64,000 nt of DNA from SZUA-36 sp963759155 (GCA_963759155.1 CAVWXX010000005.1:186001-250000), one strand, 5' to 3'. Counted from the first letter of the stretch, positions 8,523 through 17,551 are shown. Notes: generated by a model from the letters alone, not told the origin. Made by a program: numbers and translations.

Positions 8523-9814
8523 CCATCGCAGTTTTATTGATCTTTTTTGTTGGATTACTGGCACTGGGCGTACCTATCGCCTTTTCGATTGGTATCGCAA
8601 CGGTTGCCACGATGCTGGTTTCCGTTGATCTGCTACCGGCGCTCACGACGGTGGCACAGCGCATGGCCGGCGGCCTGGACAGTTTTGCCCTGCTTGCCAT
8701 TCCGTTGTTCATTCTATCGGGTCAGTTGATGGGGCAAGGTGGTATTGCGCACCGCCTGATTGACTTTGCGAAGTCTGTCGTCGGTATGCTGCCAGGGGGC
8801 CTGGCTTTCGTCAACGTGATCTCCTGTACCCTTTTCGGGGCCATTTCCGGTTCTGCTGTCGCGGCCACCTCGGCCATTGGCAGTTTTATGATGCCAACCA
8901 TGGAAGAGGATGGTTACCCAAAGGAGTTCAATGCGGCACTGACAGCGGCGGCCTCCACCACCGGCTTGCTCATTCCGCCCAGCAACATCCTGATTGTTTA
9001 CGCGGTAGCCAGCGGTGGTGTATCGATCTCGGCACTGTTTGTCGGCGGTTACCTGCCCGGCATTTTGGTGGCGGCGGGTCTGATGTTGGTTAGTGCAGCT
9101 TATGCGCGCAAATACAATTTCCCTGCTGGTGAGCGTGTAAAGTTTTCCGTACTGATGGAAAAAACGATCGCTGCCCTGCCCAGTCTTTTTCTCATCGTGT
9201 TGGTAATTGGCGGTATTCTGGCAGGTATTTTTACCGCCACTGAAGCCGGTGCCATCGCGGTCCTGTATGCATTGGCCCTATCGGTTTTTGTTTACCGGGA
9301 AGTCAAACTTTCAGAGCTTGGCAGCATCCTGCTGAAAGCCACGCGTACGACGGCCATTGTCATGCTTTTGGTCGCAACCTCCATGGCGATGTCGTGGATC
9401 CTGGCTTTTGAGAACATACCGACGATGGCGGCAGAGACCTTGCTGGCTCTCAGTGAAAACCCCATTATCATACTGCTGATAATCAACCTGATATTACTGA
9501 TGGTCGGCGCATTCCTGGATATGACACCGGCCGTATTGATTTTCACACCGATCTTTCTGCCCATCGCAGTCGCGCTGGGCATGACCCCTCTGCACTTTGG
9601 CATCATGATGGTTCTGAACCTGTCAATTGGACTTTGCACACCACCGGTTGGAAGCGTGTTGTTTGTTGCCTGTGCCGTCGGGAAAACACGCGTGGCAGAA
9701 ATTGTTCGCCCGCTGATGCCCATGTATGTGGTCATGTTTATTGCCTTGCTGGCAGTTGCCTACATACCGGCAATCTCCGAGTGGCTACCCCGTGCATTTG
9801 GCTTGATGGACTAA
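8519..9814 (+). CDS. dctM: TRAP transporter large permease (DctM family)
   Basis: This is the sodium-driven permease subunit, 431 aa with about 12 membrane segments. Family motifs include GQLMGQGGIAHRLIDFA, GAISGSAVAATSAIGSFMMP and STTGLLIPPSNILIVYA, plus the second-half repeat FLDMTPAVLIFTPIFLP. With DctP and DctQ it should import the uronate that KduI/KduD or UxaC then process. Its GTATGA overlap with dctQ gives coupled translation. A 115-base gap with no recognised gene separates it from kduI. Confidence 0.9.
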   Translation: MTIAVLLIFFVGLLALGVPIAFSIGIATVATMLVSVDLLPALTTVAQRMAGGLDSFALLAIPLFILSGQLMGQGGIAHRLIDFAKSVVGMLPGGLAFVNVISCTLFGAISGSAVAATSAIGSFMMPTMEEDGYPKEFNAALTAAASTTGLLIPPSNILIVYAVASGGVSISALFVGGYLPGILVAAGLMLVSAAYARKYNFPAGERVKFSVLMEKTIAALPSLFLIVLVIGGILAGIFTATEAGAIAVLYALALSVFVYREVKLSELGSILLKATRTTAIVMLLVATSMAMSWILAFENIPTMAAETLLALSENPIIILLIINLILLMVGAFLDMTPAVLIFTPIFLPIAVALGMTPLHFGIMMVLNLSIGLCTPPVGSVLFVACAVGKTRVAEIVRPLMPMYVVMFIALLAVAYIPAISEWLPRAFGLMD

Positions 9815-9929
9815 GATCACACGAAGAAGCATGACCGAATAAGCGACCAGGGATGACCTGAAAACACTACACCTGCTACGATAGTGGGTTTACAAAAACC
9901 TGAATTATTAGACTGAATGGAATAGAGAA

Positions 9930-10784
9930 ATGACTGTTAATTACACCGAACGCTACGCCGTACACCCTGATGACTACGAGATGTATAACTCTGCCATGCT
10001 GAGGGAGAATTTTCACGTTGGCGGGTTGTTCAAAGCTGACGAAATCAACCTGGTTTATACACAGATTGACCGTTTTATCGTAGGCGGCGCCTGCCCTGCA
10101 GACAAGCCACTGAAACTCGATACCATTGATGCTCTAAAGTCTGAAAACTTCCTGGACAGACGTGAACTGGGTGCCATCAATGTCGGCGGGGCCGGTCGTA
10201 TCACGGTAGATGGCGAAACCTATGAAATCGCCTATAAAGAGGCGCTTTATGTGGGCGCCGGTGCAAAAGACGTGGCCTTTGAAAGTGTGGACGCGGCCAA
10301 GCCGGCCAAATTCTATTTGAACTCTGCCGCGGCCCATCACAGTTACCCGAATAAGAAAGTGGGCCTGGCTGACGCAGTCAAGGTGGAATTGGGCTCGCTT
10401 GAAACATCGAATCATCGCGTCATCAACAAACTGATCGTGCACGGCCTGGTAGAAAGTTGCCAATTACAGATGGGAATGACCGAACTGCAAGTCGGAAGTG
10501 TCTGGAATACCATGCCAGCGCATACTCACAGCCGTCGTATGGAAGCCTATTTTTATTTTGAAGTACCCGAAGACCAGGCCGTGTGTCACTTTATGGGTAC
10601 AAAGGATGAAACCCGTCATATCTGGATGGCCAATAACCAGGCAGTTATCTCACCGACCTGGTCCATTCATTCGGGTGCCGGAACCTGCAACTACACCTTT
10701 ATCTGGGGCATGGCGGGAGAAAACCTGGATTATGACGATATGGATAAAATTCACCCGGCTGAATTTACCTCGCCGGACAATTGA
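9930..10784 (+). CDS. kduI: 5-dehydro-4-deoxy-D-glucuronate isomerase KduI
   Basis: This enzyme converts 5-keto-4-deoxyuronate (DKI), released from unsaturated oligogalacturonates or glucuronates, into 2,5-diketo-3-deoxygluconate. The cupin zinc site is plain: MPAHTHSRRMEAYFYF supplies two His and the Glu, and a later SIHSGAG supplies the third His. Length (284 aa) and N-terminus (VNYTERYAVHPDDYEMY) match the family. The ATG follows a weak purine stretch (AATAGAGAA). It is directly followed by kduD. A decayed copy of this 3' end occurs again at 12588. Confidence 0.95.
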   Translation: MTVNYTERYAVHPDDYEMYNSAMLRENFHVGGLFKADEINLVYTQIDRFIVGGACPADKPLKLDTIDALKSENFLDRRELGAINVGGAGRITVDGETYEIAYKEALYVGAGAKDVAFESVDAAKPAKFYLNSAAAHHSYPNKKVGLADAVKVELGSLETSNHRVINKLIVHGLVESCQLQMGMTELQVGSVWNTMPAHTHSRRMEAYFYFEVPEDQAVCHFMGTKDETRHIWMANNQAVISPTWSIHSGAGTCNYTFIWGMAGENLDYDDMDKIHPAEFTSPDN

Positions 10785-10786
10785 TC

Positions 10787-11578
10787 ATGTCTGCAAACCT
10801 TTTTGATCTGAGTGGAAAAGTTGCACTGGTTACCGGTGCAACCCACGGGCTTGGCATGGCGATGGCGATGGGATTGGGTGAAGCCGGTGCAACCCTCGTG
10901 GTAAATGGCTTCTCCAGCGATGCCAAGATCGTGGACGCAATTAAACAGTATAAGGCCAGCGGTATTGATGCCCATGGTTACCGCTTTGATGTGAGGGATG
11001 AGACAGCCGTCGAAGCTGTCGTTGCCAATATCGAGCAGGAAGTGGGGCCGATTGATATCCTGGTGAACAATGCCGGCATCATCAAACGTATGCCATTACT
11101 GGATATGCCTCTTGAGGATTTTGAAGAAGTTATCCGCACCGACCTGACCAGCGTTTTTGTTATGACCCGGCCTGTTGTCAAATCCATGATTAAACGCGGT
11201 GGCGGAAAGGTGATCAATATTTGTTCCATGATGTCGGAACTGGGCCGTAATTCGGTTGGCGCCTACGCTGCGGCGAAGGGCGGATTGAAAATGTTGACCC
11301 GCAACATGGCCACAGAATGGGCCAAACATAATGTACAGGTCAATGGTATCGGTCCGGGTTATTTTGCTACCAGCCAGACTGAGCCCATTCGCGTGGAAGG
11401 TAACCCCTTTAACGACTTCATCATTCAGCGCACACCTGCCGGCAGATGGGGTGACCCTGACGACCTAAAAGGTACCGCTGTGTTTCTGAGCTCAAAAGCC
11501 AGTGACTTTGTAACCGGCCAGATAGTTTATGTCGATGGCGGAATCCTGGCGACAATAGGAAAACCGGCAAACGAATAG
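10787..11578 (+). CDS. kduD: 2-dehydro-3-deoxy-D-gluconate 5-dehydrogenase KduD (SDR)
   Basis: This SDR reduces 2,5-diketo-3-deoxygluconate to KDG, the step after KduI. It has the nucleotide-binding glycine motif TGATHGLG, NNAG, the catalytic YAAAKGG (Tyr and Lys), and the family C-terminus GQIVYVDGGI. ATG 10787 is preferred; an in-frame TTG at 10781 would overlap the kduI stop and add two residues. The product is 263 aa, normal for KduD. Its KDG product would need KdgK and Eda, whose only copies here are in the alginate operon at the right end. Confidence 0.92.
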   Translation: MSANLFDLSGKVALVTGATHGLGMAMAMGLGEAGATLVVNGFSSDAKIVDAIKQYKASGIDAHGYRFDVRDETAVEAVVANIEQEVGPIDILVNNAGIIKRMPLLDMPLEDFEEVIRTDLTSVFVMTRPVVKSMIKRGGGKVINICSMMSELGRNSVGAYAAAKGGLKMLTRNMATEWAKHNVQVNGIGPGYFATSQTEPIRVEGNPFNDFIIQRTPAGRWGDPDDLKGTAVFLSSKASDFVTGQIVYVDGGILATIGKPANE

Positions 11579-11604
11579 TCCCTTCAACATCCAGAGTTAA
11601 TACT

Positions 11605-12558
11605 ATGCTGAAATTTAGAACACCAATGAGCGTCCTGTTGCCTGTATCTGTCAGCCTGGCAGTGGCTTTTTCCCTGAATGTGGATGCGGGCGAACAAAGC
11701 GTGACCGTTCCACAAGTCGACCTGGGCATTAAGTCCAATGGCGAATACCATCGCCTTAGCGAATATGACGTCCCGAAAGAGCACACCATCGGTGACGGCA
11801 CTATCGCCTATGAGGGTCCCGGTATTGAGTCCGGCAAAGTGGCTTATAGACTCTACCTCGACGAACGTTCGGTGCTGGATGTATTTGGTAAAAAGACTGC
11901 CGATCCCGTTTTGCACAAGGTAGGCCGTGGTGATGACTATCACGTCATGTCCGATTGGGGCATGGACATTCTCAAGGTTGGCAATAGCCTTGGCTCGGGC
12001 GGGCTTGGGGTCTATGAGAATGGCAAAATGCGCATGGTTGGCCCGGCCCGGAGCCTGTCGGTGCAAGTCGCTGATCAGAACACTCAAACCGCCAGTTTTG
12101 TCGTCAACCACGAGGGTCTTGATAGTGACTCGGGTGCTTTCAACCTGAAAACACAGTATTCAATGGAAAAACAAAGCCGGTTGCTAACCGTACAGGCGCA
12201 AAGTAGTCAGCAGGCTCCGGTGCTTGCCGCGGGCCTGGTCATACACCCCGGCATAGAATTTTTAAAGAGCGAAAATCAGCCTGAATCCAGCTGGGCCTAT
12301 ATTGCGACCTATGGTGTTCAGACGCTGATTGATGACGAACTTGGCCTGGCTTTGTTTTACCAAACCGACTCGGTAAGTGAGGTTAAGGATGATGGCTCTA
12401 CTTACGGTGTTGTATTCAATGCTGAACGACCGATTCACTACAAGGTGGCTGCTGCCTGGGTGGCTGAGCCAGGAGGAATTGTCGATTTTGATGCCTTTAA
12501 ACAGTATTTAGAAGAAGAACGGGCACTTCTCGACAGCACTGTCGCTTCCACGCCTTAG
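11605..12558 (+). CDS. Secreted DUF4861-like protein of the uronate locus
   Basis: A 317-residue protein with an N-terminal signal peptide (LLPVSVSLAVAFSLNVDAG) and a mature part matching the general pattern of DUF4861: early RLYLDERSVLDVFGKK, then MSDWGMDILKVGNSLG, GGLGVYENGK and a C-terminal W-rich segment (HYKVAAAWVAEPGG). DUF4861 proteins are often encoded beside uronate catabolic genes and polysaccharide lyases; a role on a periplasmic uronate oligosaccharide is inferred. It is 26 bases after kduD, in the same operon. The family call is from memory of conserved segments. Confidence 0.65.
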   Translation: MLKFRTPMSVLLPVSVSLAVAFSLNVDAGEQSVTVPQVDLGIKSNGEYHRLSEYDVPKEHTIGDGTIAYEGPGIESGKVAYRLYLDERSVLDVFGKKTADPVLHKVGRGDDYHVMSDWGMDILKVGNSLGSGGLGVYENGKMRMVGPARSLSVQVADQNTQTASFVVNHEGLDSDSGAFNLKTQYSMEKQSRLLTVQAQSSQQAPVLAAGLVIHPGIEFLKSENQPESSWAYIATYGVQTLIDDELGLALFYQTDSVSEVKDDGSTYGVVFNAERPIHYKVAAAWVAEPGGIVDFDAFKQYLEEERALLDSTVASTP

Positions 12559-12587
12559 GAAGCATTCCCAAGAGACTTCATCACTCG

Positions 12588-12750
12588 CTGGATTATGATG
12601 ATATGGATAAGTCCCACCGGCCGATTTCACTTCAGAAGAGGGCGGGGCATATCTACAGGCCTTTTGGGTCTGGGTGGAAAAGTGCCACGGGTCTGTACTC
12701 GGATCGGCCTTCATCGCCGCTGTGGGACAGGGTGAACGTATCGTCGGAGA
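12588..12750 (+). pseudogene. Decayed copy of the kduI-kduD junction
   Basis: Beginning with CTGGATTATGATGATATGG, this stretch aligns to the end of kduI and the first part of kduD (10726-10880). The first 23 bases differ at one position. The match continues more loosely through CCACCGG, then CCTTTTGGGTCTG and GTGGAAAAGT (kduD residues FDLSGKV), and ends near GGGACAGGGTGAACG (kduD GLGEAG region). Stops and indels prevent translation. It is therefore a relic of a second kduI-kduD copy, left between DUF4861 and the GC-richer aldolase genes. Confidence 0.75.
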
Positions 12751-12759
12751 CTTAAGGTC

Positions 12760-13425
12760 ATGATGTTTAAAAAACAGCGCGCGGCGGTTGTCGAAACGTG
12801 TCTGGCATTGGCCGACATGGGCTATCTTGCCGGTACAGGCGGGAACCTGGCCCTGCGCGTGGATCGGGAACACTTCCTGATTACGCCTTCGGCCACGGAC
12901 TATTACGCGATGGGTCCAGCGGATATCTGTGTGATGCGCCTTGCGGACACCGGACAGGTTGAAGGCGAAAAAAACGCCTCGGTCGAAGCTGGTCTGCACG
13001 CAAGGGTATTGAAGGCGCGGCCGGACTGCGACGCCAGCGTGCACACCCACCAGCCCATCGCCAGCGCCTATACACTGCTGGATCTACCACTGGAAGTGAC
13101 AGAGCAGGATACGGCAGCCCTGTTGGGCAAAACCATTTCCTGCGTTTCCTATGCGCCGTCAGGAACAGGCTGGCTCGCCAAACGCGTCGGACAGGCTTTT
13201 GATGCCTCGACACATGCCTGCCTGATGCGCAACCACGGTGTGGTCTGCGTTGGTGTGGACATGGATGAGGCAATCAAACGGGTCGCTGCCCTCGAAGCCG
13301 CCTGTGCCGCGTTTTTCCGGGCGAGCCTCGATGATGCCCCTGCCCTGCCGGCCAGCACCAGAAAGCTGATCGGCGACGCACTTTCCGCCGTGACCACCAC
13401 GCAGAAACGGGAAACCACACCATGA
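12760..13425 (+). CDS. Class II aldolase/adducin family protein (sugar-phosphate aldolase or epimerase type)
   Basis: The 221-residue protein has the AraD/FucA fold hallmarks: GNLALRVDREHFLITPSA near the N-terminus, the zinc ligands VHTHQP (two His), and RNHGVVCVGVD with the third His. It could cleave a 2-keto-3-deoxy or fuculose-type sugar phosphate, or act as an epimerase; the substrate cannot be read. Two adjacent ATGs exist (12760 and 12763); the second has better spacing from AAGG. By eye the gene is GC-richer than kduI/kduD. It ends in an ATGA overlap with a very short ORF. Confidence 0.8.
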   Translation: MMFKKQRAAVVETCLALADMGYLAGTGGNLALRVDREHFLITPSATDYYAMGPADICVMRLADTGQVEGEKNASVEAGLHARVLKARPDCDASVHTHQPIASAYTLLDLPLEVTEQDTAALLGKTISCVSYAPSGTGWLAKRVGQAFDASTHACLMRNHGVVCVGVDMDEAIKRVAALEAACAAFFRASLDDAPALPASTRKLIGDALSAVTTTQKRETTP

Positions 13426-13502
13426 GTACCCAGGTACATTCCCCGGAGGGAGGGGGCGATGACACGCTGAACCGCCTCGTAGACGTGATGAAACCGGTAT
13501 AG
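13422..13502 (+). CDS. 26-codon mini-ORF coupled to the aldolase gene
   Basis: ATG at 13422 overlaps the aldolase stop (ATGA). The frame reads MSTQVHSPEGGGDDTLNRLV and stops with TAG at 13500-13502, 8 bases before the next gene. It may be the surviving start of a lost gene or a translational bridge. No homology is claimed. Confidence 0.3.
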   Translation: MSTQVHSPEGGGDDTLNRLVDVMKPV

Positions 13503-13510
13503 GGAAGAGT

Positions 13511-14146
13511 ATGAAAGACCGGATTAAAACCCTCTTGTTGGCCGACCAGGCGCGTTTTGCCGCCAAGGGCCTGTTTGGAAACCCCGGGGATTCCTTTTCG
13601 ATGCGTATTCCGGGTCAGTCGGAATTCCTGCTGATACGCAACACCGATGAAAAACCCGAACACATCGTGATGAACGACCCCGTTGAAGAAGCTGCCGGAC
13701 TGCATGCGCGGCTGTACCGGGCGCGCCCGGATGCCGGTGCCTTGCTGATCGGCACCACGCCCTGGTGCACGGCGCTTGCCGGCCTCGATGAGACGATACC
13801 GGTTCTGTTTGACGAACAGGCGCGCCATCTTGGAAAAACCGGGGCGCCGGTGCAGAAAGGCGATTTTTCCGGGCTCGAAAATGCCATTGCAGACGGGGCA
13901 AACATCGCGATCATCGGCGAACAACGCCTTTGCCTGGGCGTAACGCCGGAACGGATCGTGTTCAATGCCGATTTGTTCGAGAAATGCGCAAAGGCCTTCG
14001 TGATCGCCCATTCCAGCGGCAGGACCATACGCCGGATTCCCTGGTTGGTGCGGCGCATCGCCGCTGGACGCATGAAGAAAGACCAGATCCGTGCGGCCAG
14101 AACCCTGGCCGCGGGCCGAATCCCCGAAGGCATGAACGCATACTGA
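13511..14146 (+). CDS. Class II aldolase-fold protein lacking the zinc ligands (probable pseudoenzyme)
   Basis: The 211-residue protein follows the layout of the preceding aldolase: an N-terminal helix, GNPGDSFSMRIPGQSEFLLI in place of the GN-phosphate loop, EAAGLHARLYRARPDAGALLIG aligned with the EAGLHARVLKARPDCDASVH stretch. Where the zinc site HTH should be it has TTPW, and where RNHGVV should be it has GEQRLC. All three metal His are absent, so aldolase chemistry is unlikely. It may be a partner or regulatory subunit of the first protein, or a paralogue with a new role. GGAAGAG precedes the ATG. Confidence 0.65.
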   Translation: MKDRIKTLLLADQARFAAKGLFGNPGDSFSMRIPGQSEFLLIRNTDEKPEHIVMNDPVEEAAGLHARLYRARPDAGALLIGTTPWCTALAGLDETIPVLFDEQARHLGKTGAPVQKGDFSGLENAIADGANIAIIGEQRLCLGVTPERIVFNADLFEKCAKAFVIAHSSGRTIRRIPWLVRRIAAGRMKKDQIRAARTLAAGRIPEGMNAY

Positions 14147-14279
14147 TCACGGGAGACGTCGGCTATACTACAAACAGAAGACTGCATGAACATGAACCTG
14201 ATGAGCTGAAGGTCTCTCTTAAATCCGGTTCCTTTCAGTCTGGAACCCTCTGACGACACACACTCAAACCCGACATGAA

Positions 14280-15461
14280 ATGAGAATTGGACCACCCTCA
14301 ATTACCCGCCAGCAGAACCGCAATGTTCTATCAGCGAACATAGATGTAGAGGCGAGCGGCGTAAACTGTCCGGAATCATTCTGGTTTGCAACGGAGGGGG
14401 AAGAGAATTATTTCCTGCCTGACATGGCAGATGCGTTTGTCGTCGGGCTTATCGCGTCGGCGATGTACCTGGGTGAGGATATTTTGGTCGAAGGCAAGGT
14501 AAGTACCCGCCTGGCAAACGGACTGGACACCTACCAGAATGTTTTAAGTACCTGGTGGCCCGGTATTTTCAACTGTGTTGATATTCACTATGAGTGTCTT
14601 GCTGAACGTCATCAGGATTTGAGACCAAGGGGTGTGGGCTGTACTTTTTCCGGGGGCCTGGACTCCTATCATGCGATTTTGCAACTCACACCAGCAAAGG
14701 TGAAATATAGCGGATTCAGCATTACCCACGCCCTGATGATCAATGGTTTTGATCAGTTCTATGACCCTGAGAGAAAGGGCACCGCTCAAAAGATGTATGA
14801 CATTTATCAAAGTTCCCTCAAGGAGTGGGATGTCGATTTGCTGATGGTCGACACCAACATGAAAGCTTTCAGGAATGCCATGCTGGAAAGAAAGGAACAG
14901 GTTCATTCCTATAGCGGCGCATTAGCGACTTGCGCGCATGCGCTGGGCGGTTTGTTTGGAAGGTTTGGTGTTTCCGGTCACGCTACCTACGCCTACAACC
15001 AGCTTGAGCCTGATGGCTCACACCCTGCACTGGATCATCACCTCAGTAGCGATCAACTGCAGGTTTTTCATACGGGGACAAGTCATTCACGCTCCAGAAA
15101 AACAGAAATCCTGGCAGACTTTCCAAACGTTCGAAGAAACTTGAGGGTGTGCTTCGGCGCACTGAAGTTTGATGAACAAACCGGTATGCCGCTTAATTGC
15201 TGTGAGTGCGAAAAGTGCGTTCGTACACTGGTCACCTTGATCATCATAGGAAAACTGGACATATTCCCTACTTTTTCAAAACGTCGTCCACCGTTAACGG
15301 CTTACCGGAATCCCAGGGCACTTAGCGGAATCGATGATCACCATCTCAAGGACATGACGGACCTTGCTAACCGGCATAACAAGAACGATTGGGCGGAAAT
15401 ATTGGATACCGCCAGGCAAATGCGACGAGAACTGGAAAGCGAAGCGCAGGAGCCGGCATAA
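14280..15461 (+). CDS. PP-loop ATPase-like protein related to QueC/adenine nucleotide alpha hydrolases
   Basis: The 393-residue protein has a P-loop-like pyrophosphatase motif FSGGLDSYHAI (about residue 124), the signature of enzymes that adenylate a substrate, such as QueC, asparagine synthetase and tRNA thiolases. A C-terminal Cys cluster (CCECEKC) resembles the zinc site of QueC. The N-terminal 110 residues are not QueC-like and carry ESFWFATEGEENYFLP. Similar proteins occur in variable gene clusters, but none of the other queuosine genes is nearby. Substrate unknown. No clear ribosome site precedes ATG 14280. Confidence 0.6.
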   Translation: MRIGPPSITRQQNRNVLSANIDVEASGVNCPESFWFATEGEENYFLPDMADAFVVGLIASAMYLGEDILVEGKVSTRLANGLDTYQNVLSTWWPGIFNCVDIHYECLAERHQDLRPRGVGCTFSGGLDSYHAILQLTPAKVKYSGFSITHALMINGFDQFYDPERKGTAQKMYDIYQSSLKEWDVDLLMVDTNMKAFRNAMLERKEQVHSYSGALATCAHALGGLFGRFGVSGHATYAYNQLEPDGSHPALDHHLSSDQLQVFHTGTSHSRSRKTEILADFPNVRRNLRVCFGALKFDEQTGMPLNCCECEKCVRTLVTLIIIGKLDIFPTFSKRRPPLTAYRNPRALSGIDDHHLKDMTDLANRHNKNDWAEILDTARQMRRELESEAQEPA

Positions 15462-15514
15462 TCATTTGCTACATTGAAACACAATCAGCGAATGAGTAAA
15501 GCCTGAGTGGACCC

Positions 15515-16749
15515 ATGAACCGCGCTATCTCCATCATCGGCCCCGGTTTACTGGTGGCTGCAACCGGTATCGGCGCGGGTGACCTCGCCACGGCCAGCTT
15601 TGCCGGCAGCCACCTCGGTACGGCTGTGTTGTGGGCTGCTCTCGCCGGTGCATTTCTCAAGTTTGTCGCCAACGAAGGACTCGCACGCTGGCAACTGGCC
15701 ACCGGAACCACGCTTCTCGAGGGCGTGGTTCGGCATTTTGGACATTGGGCCGGTTGGTTTTTCCTCGCGTACCTGGTGTTCTGGACTTTTTTTGTCTCCT
15801 CGGCGCTGATGAGCGCCTGCGGTGTGACGCTACATGCATTGATCCCGGTTTTCGAAGATGCCCGGGACGGCAAAATCGTTTTCGGCATTTTATCCAGCCT
15901 CACCGGGGTCATGCTGGTTGTTAAGGGTGGCTACGTTCTTTTCAGCAAAATCATGCAGGTTTGCATCGGTTTCATGTTCGTAACGGTCATGGCGACGGCC
16001 ATTATCCTGTGGCCCGGCACAAGCGAAGTGCTTCATGGTTTGTTTGTACCTTCCATCCCTGATCAGGAAGGCGGCCTGTCCTGGACGGTTGCGCTGATGG
16101 GTGGCATTGGCGGTACGGTGACCGTGCTTTGCTATGGTTACTGGATTCGTTTGGCCGGCCGAACCGGCAAGGAGGACCTGCGTATCTGCCGAATCGACCT
16201 GGCAGTCGCCTATGCGGTCACTGCGCTGTTCGGTATGGCAATGGTCATCATCGGCAGTACGATCGAGATCGACGGGACGCGGTGCCAACACTGCTCGTCA
16301 CGCTATCGGAACGACTGGTGGAAAGCCTCGGGCCAACTGGCCGATGGGTTTTTCTGATTGGTGCGGCGGGTGCGGTATTCAGCAGCCTGCTCGGTGTCTG
16401 GCAGGCCGTACCTTACCTGTTCGCTGACCTTTGGGGGCTTTTAAACGGACCGGAACGGGATACTTCAAACGGGGAGACGAGAGTAAGTACACGCTCACCA
16501 GCCTATCGCGGTTACCTTGTCGCCATGGCGCTGCTACCGATGGCGGGTCTGTTCCGCGGTTTCGGTGAAGTTCAGAAGTTTTACGCCGTGGTCGGGGCCT
16601 GGTTTTTCCCCGTCCTGGTATTGGCGTTGCTGTTACTCAATGGCCGCTCAGGCTGGGTAGGTCAACCCTACCGTAATCAACCCGTCACGATGGCCGCACT
16701 GATAGGCGTGTTGTTGTTCTTTGGCTGGATCGCCTGGCGTGCATTGTAG
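15515..16749 (+). pseudogene. Nramp-related membrane transporter with one-base frameshift
   Basis: Two frames (15515 to about 16276, then to 16749) together give one transporter of 411 aa and about 11 membrane segments. The join is TIEIDG in frame 1 to AVPTLLVTLSERL in frame 2. The span is one base short of 412 codons; loss of one G from a GGGG run near 16274-16277 (GDAVP) would explain it. It starts ISIIGPGLLVAATGIGAGDLATA, the position of the Nramp TM1 metal motif, but DPGN is replaced by GAGD. The TM6 MPH motif is also missing (GGIGGTVTVLCYGYW). A divalent metal substrate is therefore doubtful. The frameshift may be a sequence error. Confidence 0.7.
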
Positions 16750-16834
16750 TGACATCTATCCAAATAGAGCTAAAATTGACACTTAATTGAATGAGGCGTT
16801 TCGCGCCATGATATTCAGCGGTATGGAGAAATAA

Positions 16835-17551
16835 ATGACAATAGAAATTAGGGACAAATGGGCTCTGGTGACCGGTGCCAGTCGGGGTGTTGGCCAGCAG
16901 ATCGCATTAGGATTGGCAGGGCTTGGTGTCAACCTGGTACTGCACTCCTCGAACAAGAACAACCAGTCGGCAACAAAGAACCTGCTTAAAGACAGCGGTG
17001 TTCAGGTGCATAGCGTTGAAGGTCTGCTAAATGACCCTGGAGCCATCAGTGCTTTCGTCAGCGAGGCTGAAAGCCTGAGTGGCGGCATTGACATCCTCTA
17101 TAACAATGCGGCCTTGATGACACAGGAAACACCGATCTTTGAAACACCTCAATCAGATTATGAAATAAGCTTCCAGGTGAATGTCTACAGCGTGATTCAG
17201 ATCTGCGGGTATTTTGCACCCAGGATGGTGTCCCGAGGTTTTGGTCGCATCATCAATGTAAGCTCCGGTATAAAAGACACGCCCAAACTCGATGCTTATA
17301 GCATTTCCAAGGCAGCGCTGGATAAATACACGAGGGACCTGGCCATCGAACTCGAAGGCTCGGGCGTACTCGCAAACATGATGGATCCGGGTTGGTGCCG
17401 CACAGATATGGGTGGTCCAGACGCCTATAACGACGTGACATCGGTATTGCCTGGGGCACTTATACCCGCCATGTTAGGCAAAGAAGAGCCGGAAGCTCCC
17501 AAGGGTATACTTTTTGTGGCCCAGAATTATGCCGGCATCAAATGGACTTAG
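16835..17551 (+). CDS. Short-chain dehydrogenase/reductase
   Basis: A 238-residue classical SDR with TGASRGVGQ (cofactor), NNAALM, the Ser of INVSSGIKD, and the catalytic YSISKAA (Tyr, Lys). The GGAG ribosome site lies 7 bases before ATG. A TTGACA at 16777-16782 could be a -35 box, but no good -10 follows. Its last 10 bases overlap the start of the next gene. Substrate unknown. Confidence 0.85.
   Translation: MTIEIRDKWALVTGASRGVGQQIALGLAGLGVNLVLHSSNKNNQSATKNLLKDSGVQVHSVEGLLNDPGAISAFVSEAESLSGGIDILYNNAALMTQETPIFETPQSDYEISFQVNVYSVIQICGYFAPRMVSRGFGRIINVSSGIKDTPKLDAYSISKAALDKYTRDLAIELEGSGVLANMMDPGWCRTDMGGPDAYNDVTSVLPGALIPAMLGKEEPEAPKGILFVAQNYAGIKWT

Noticed and set aside
12508..13050. A 180-codon minus-strand frame across the aldolase start
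   Set aside because: It overlaps a well-supported aldolase gene and the kduI-kduD relic, and shows no protein-family features.
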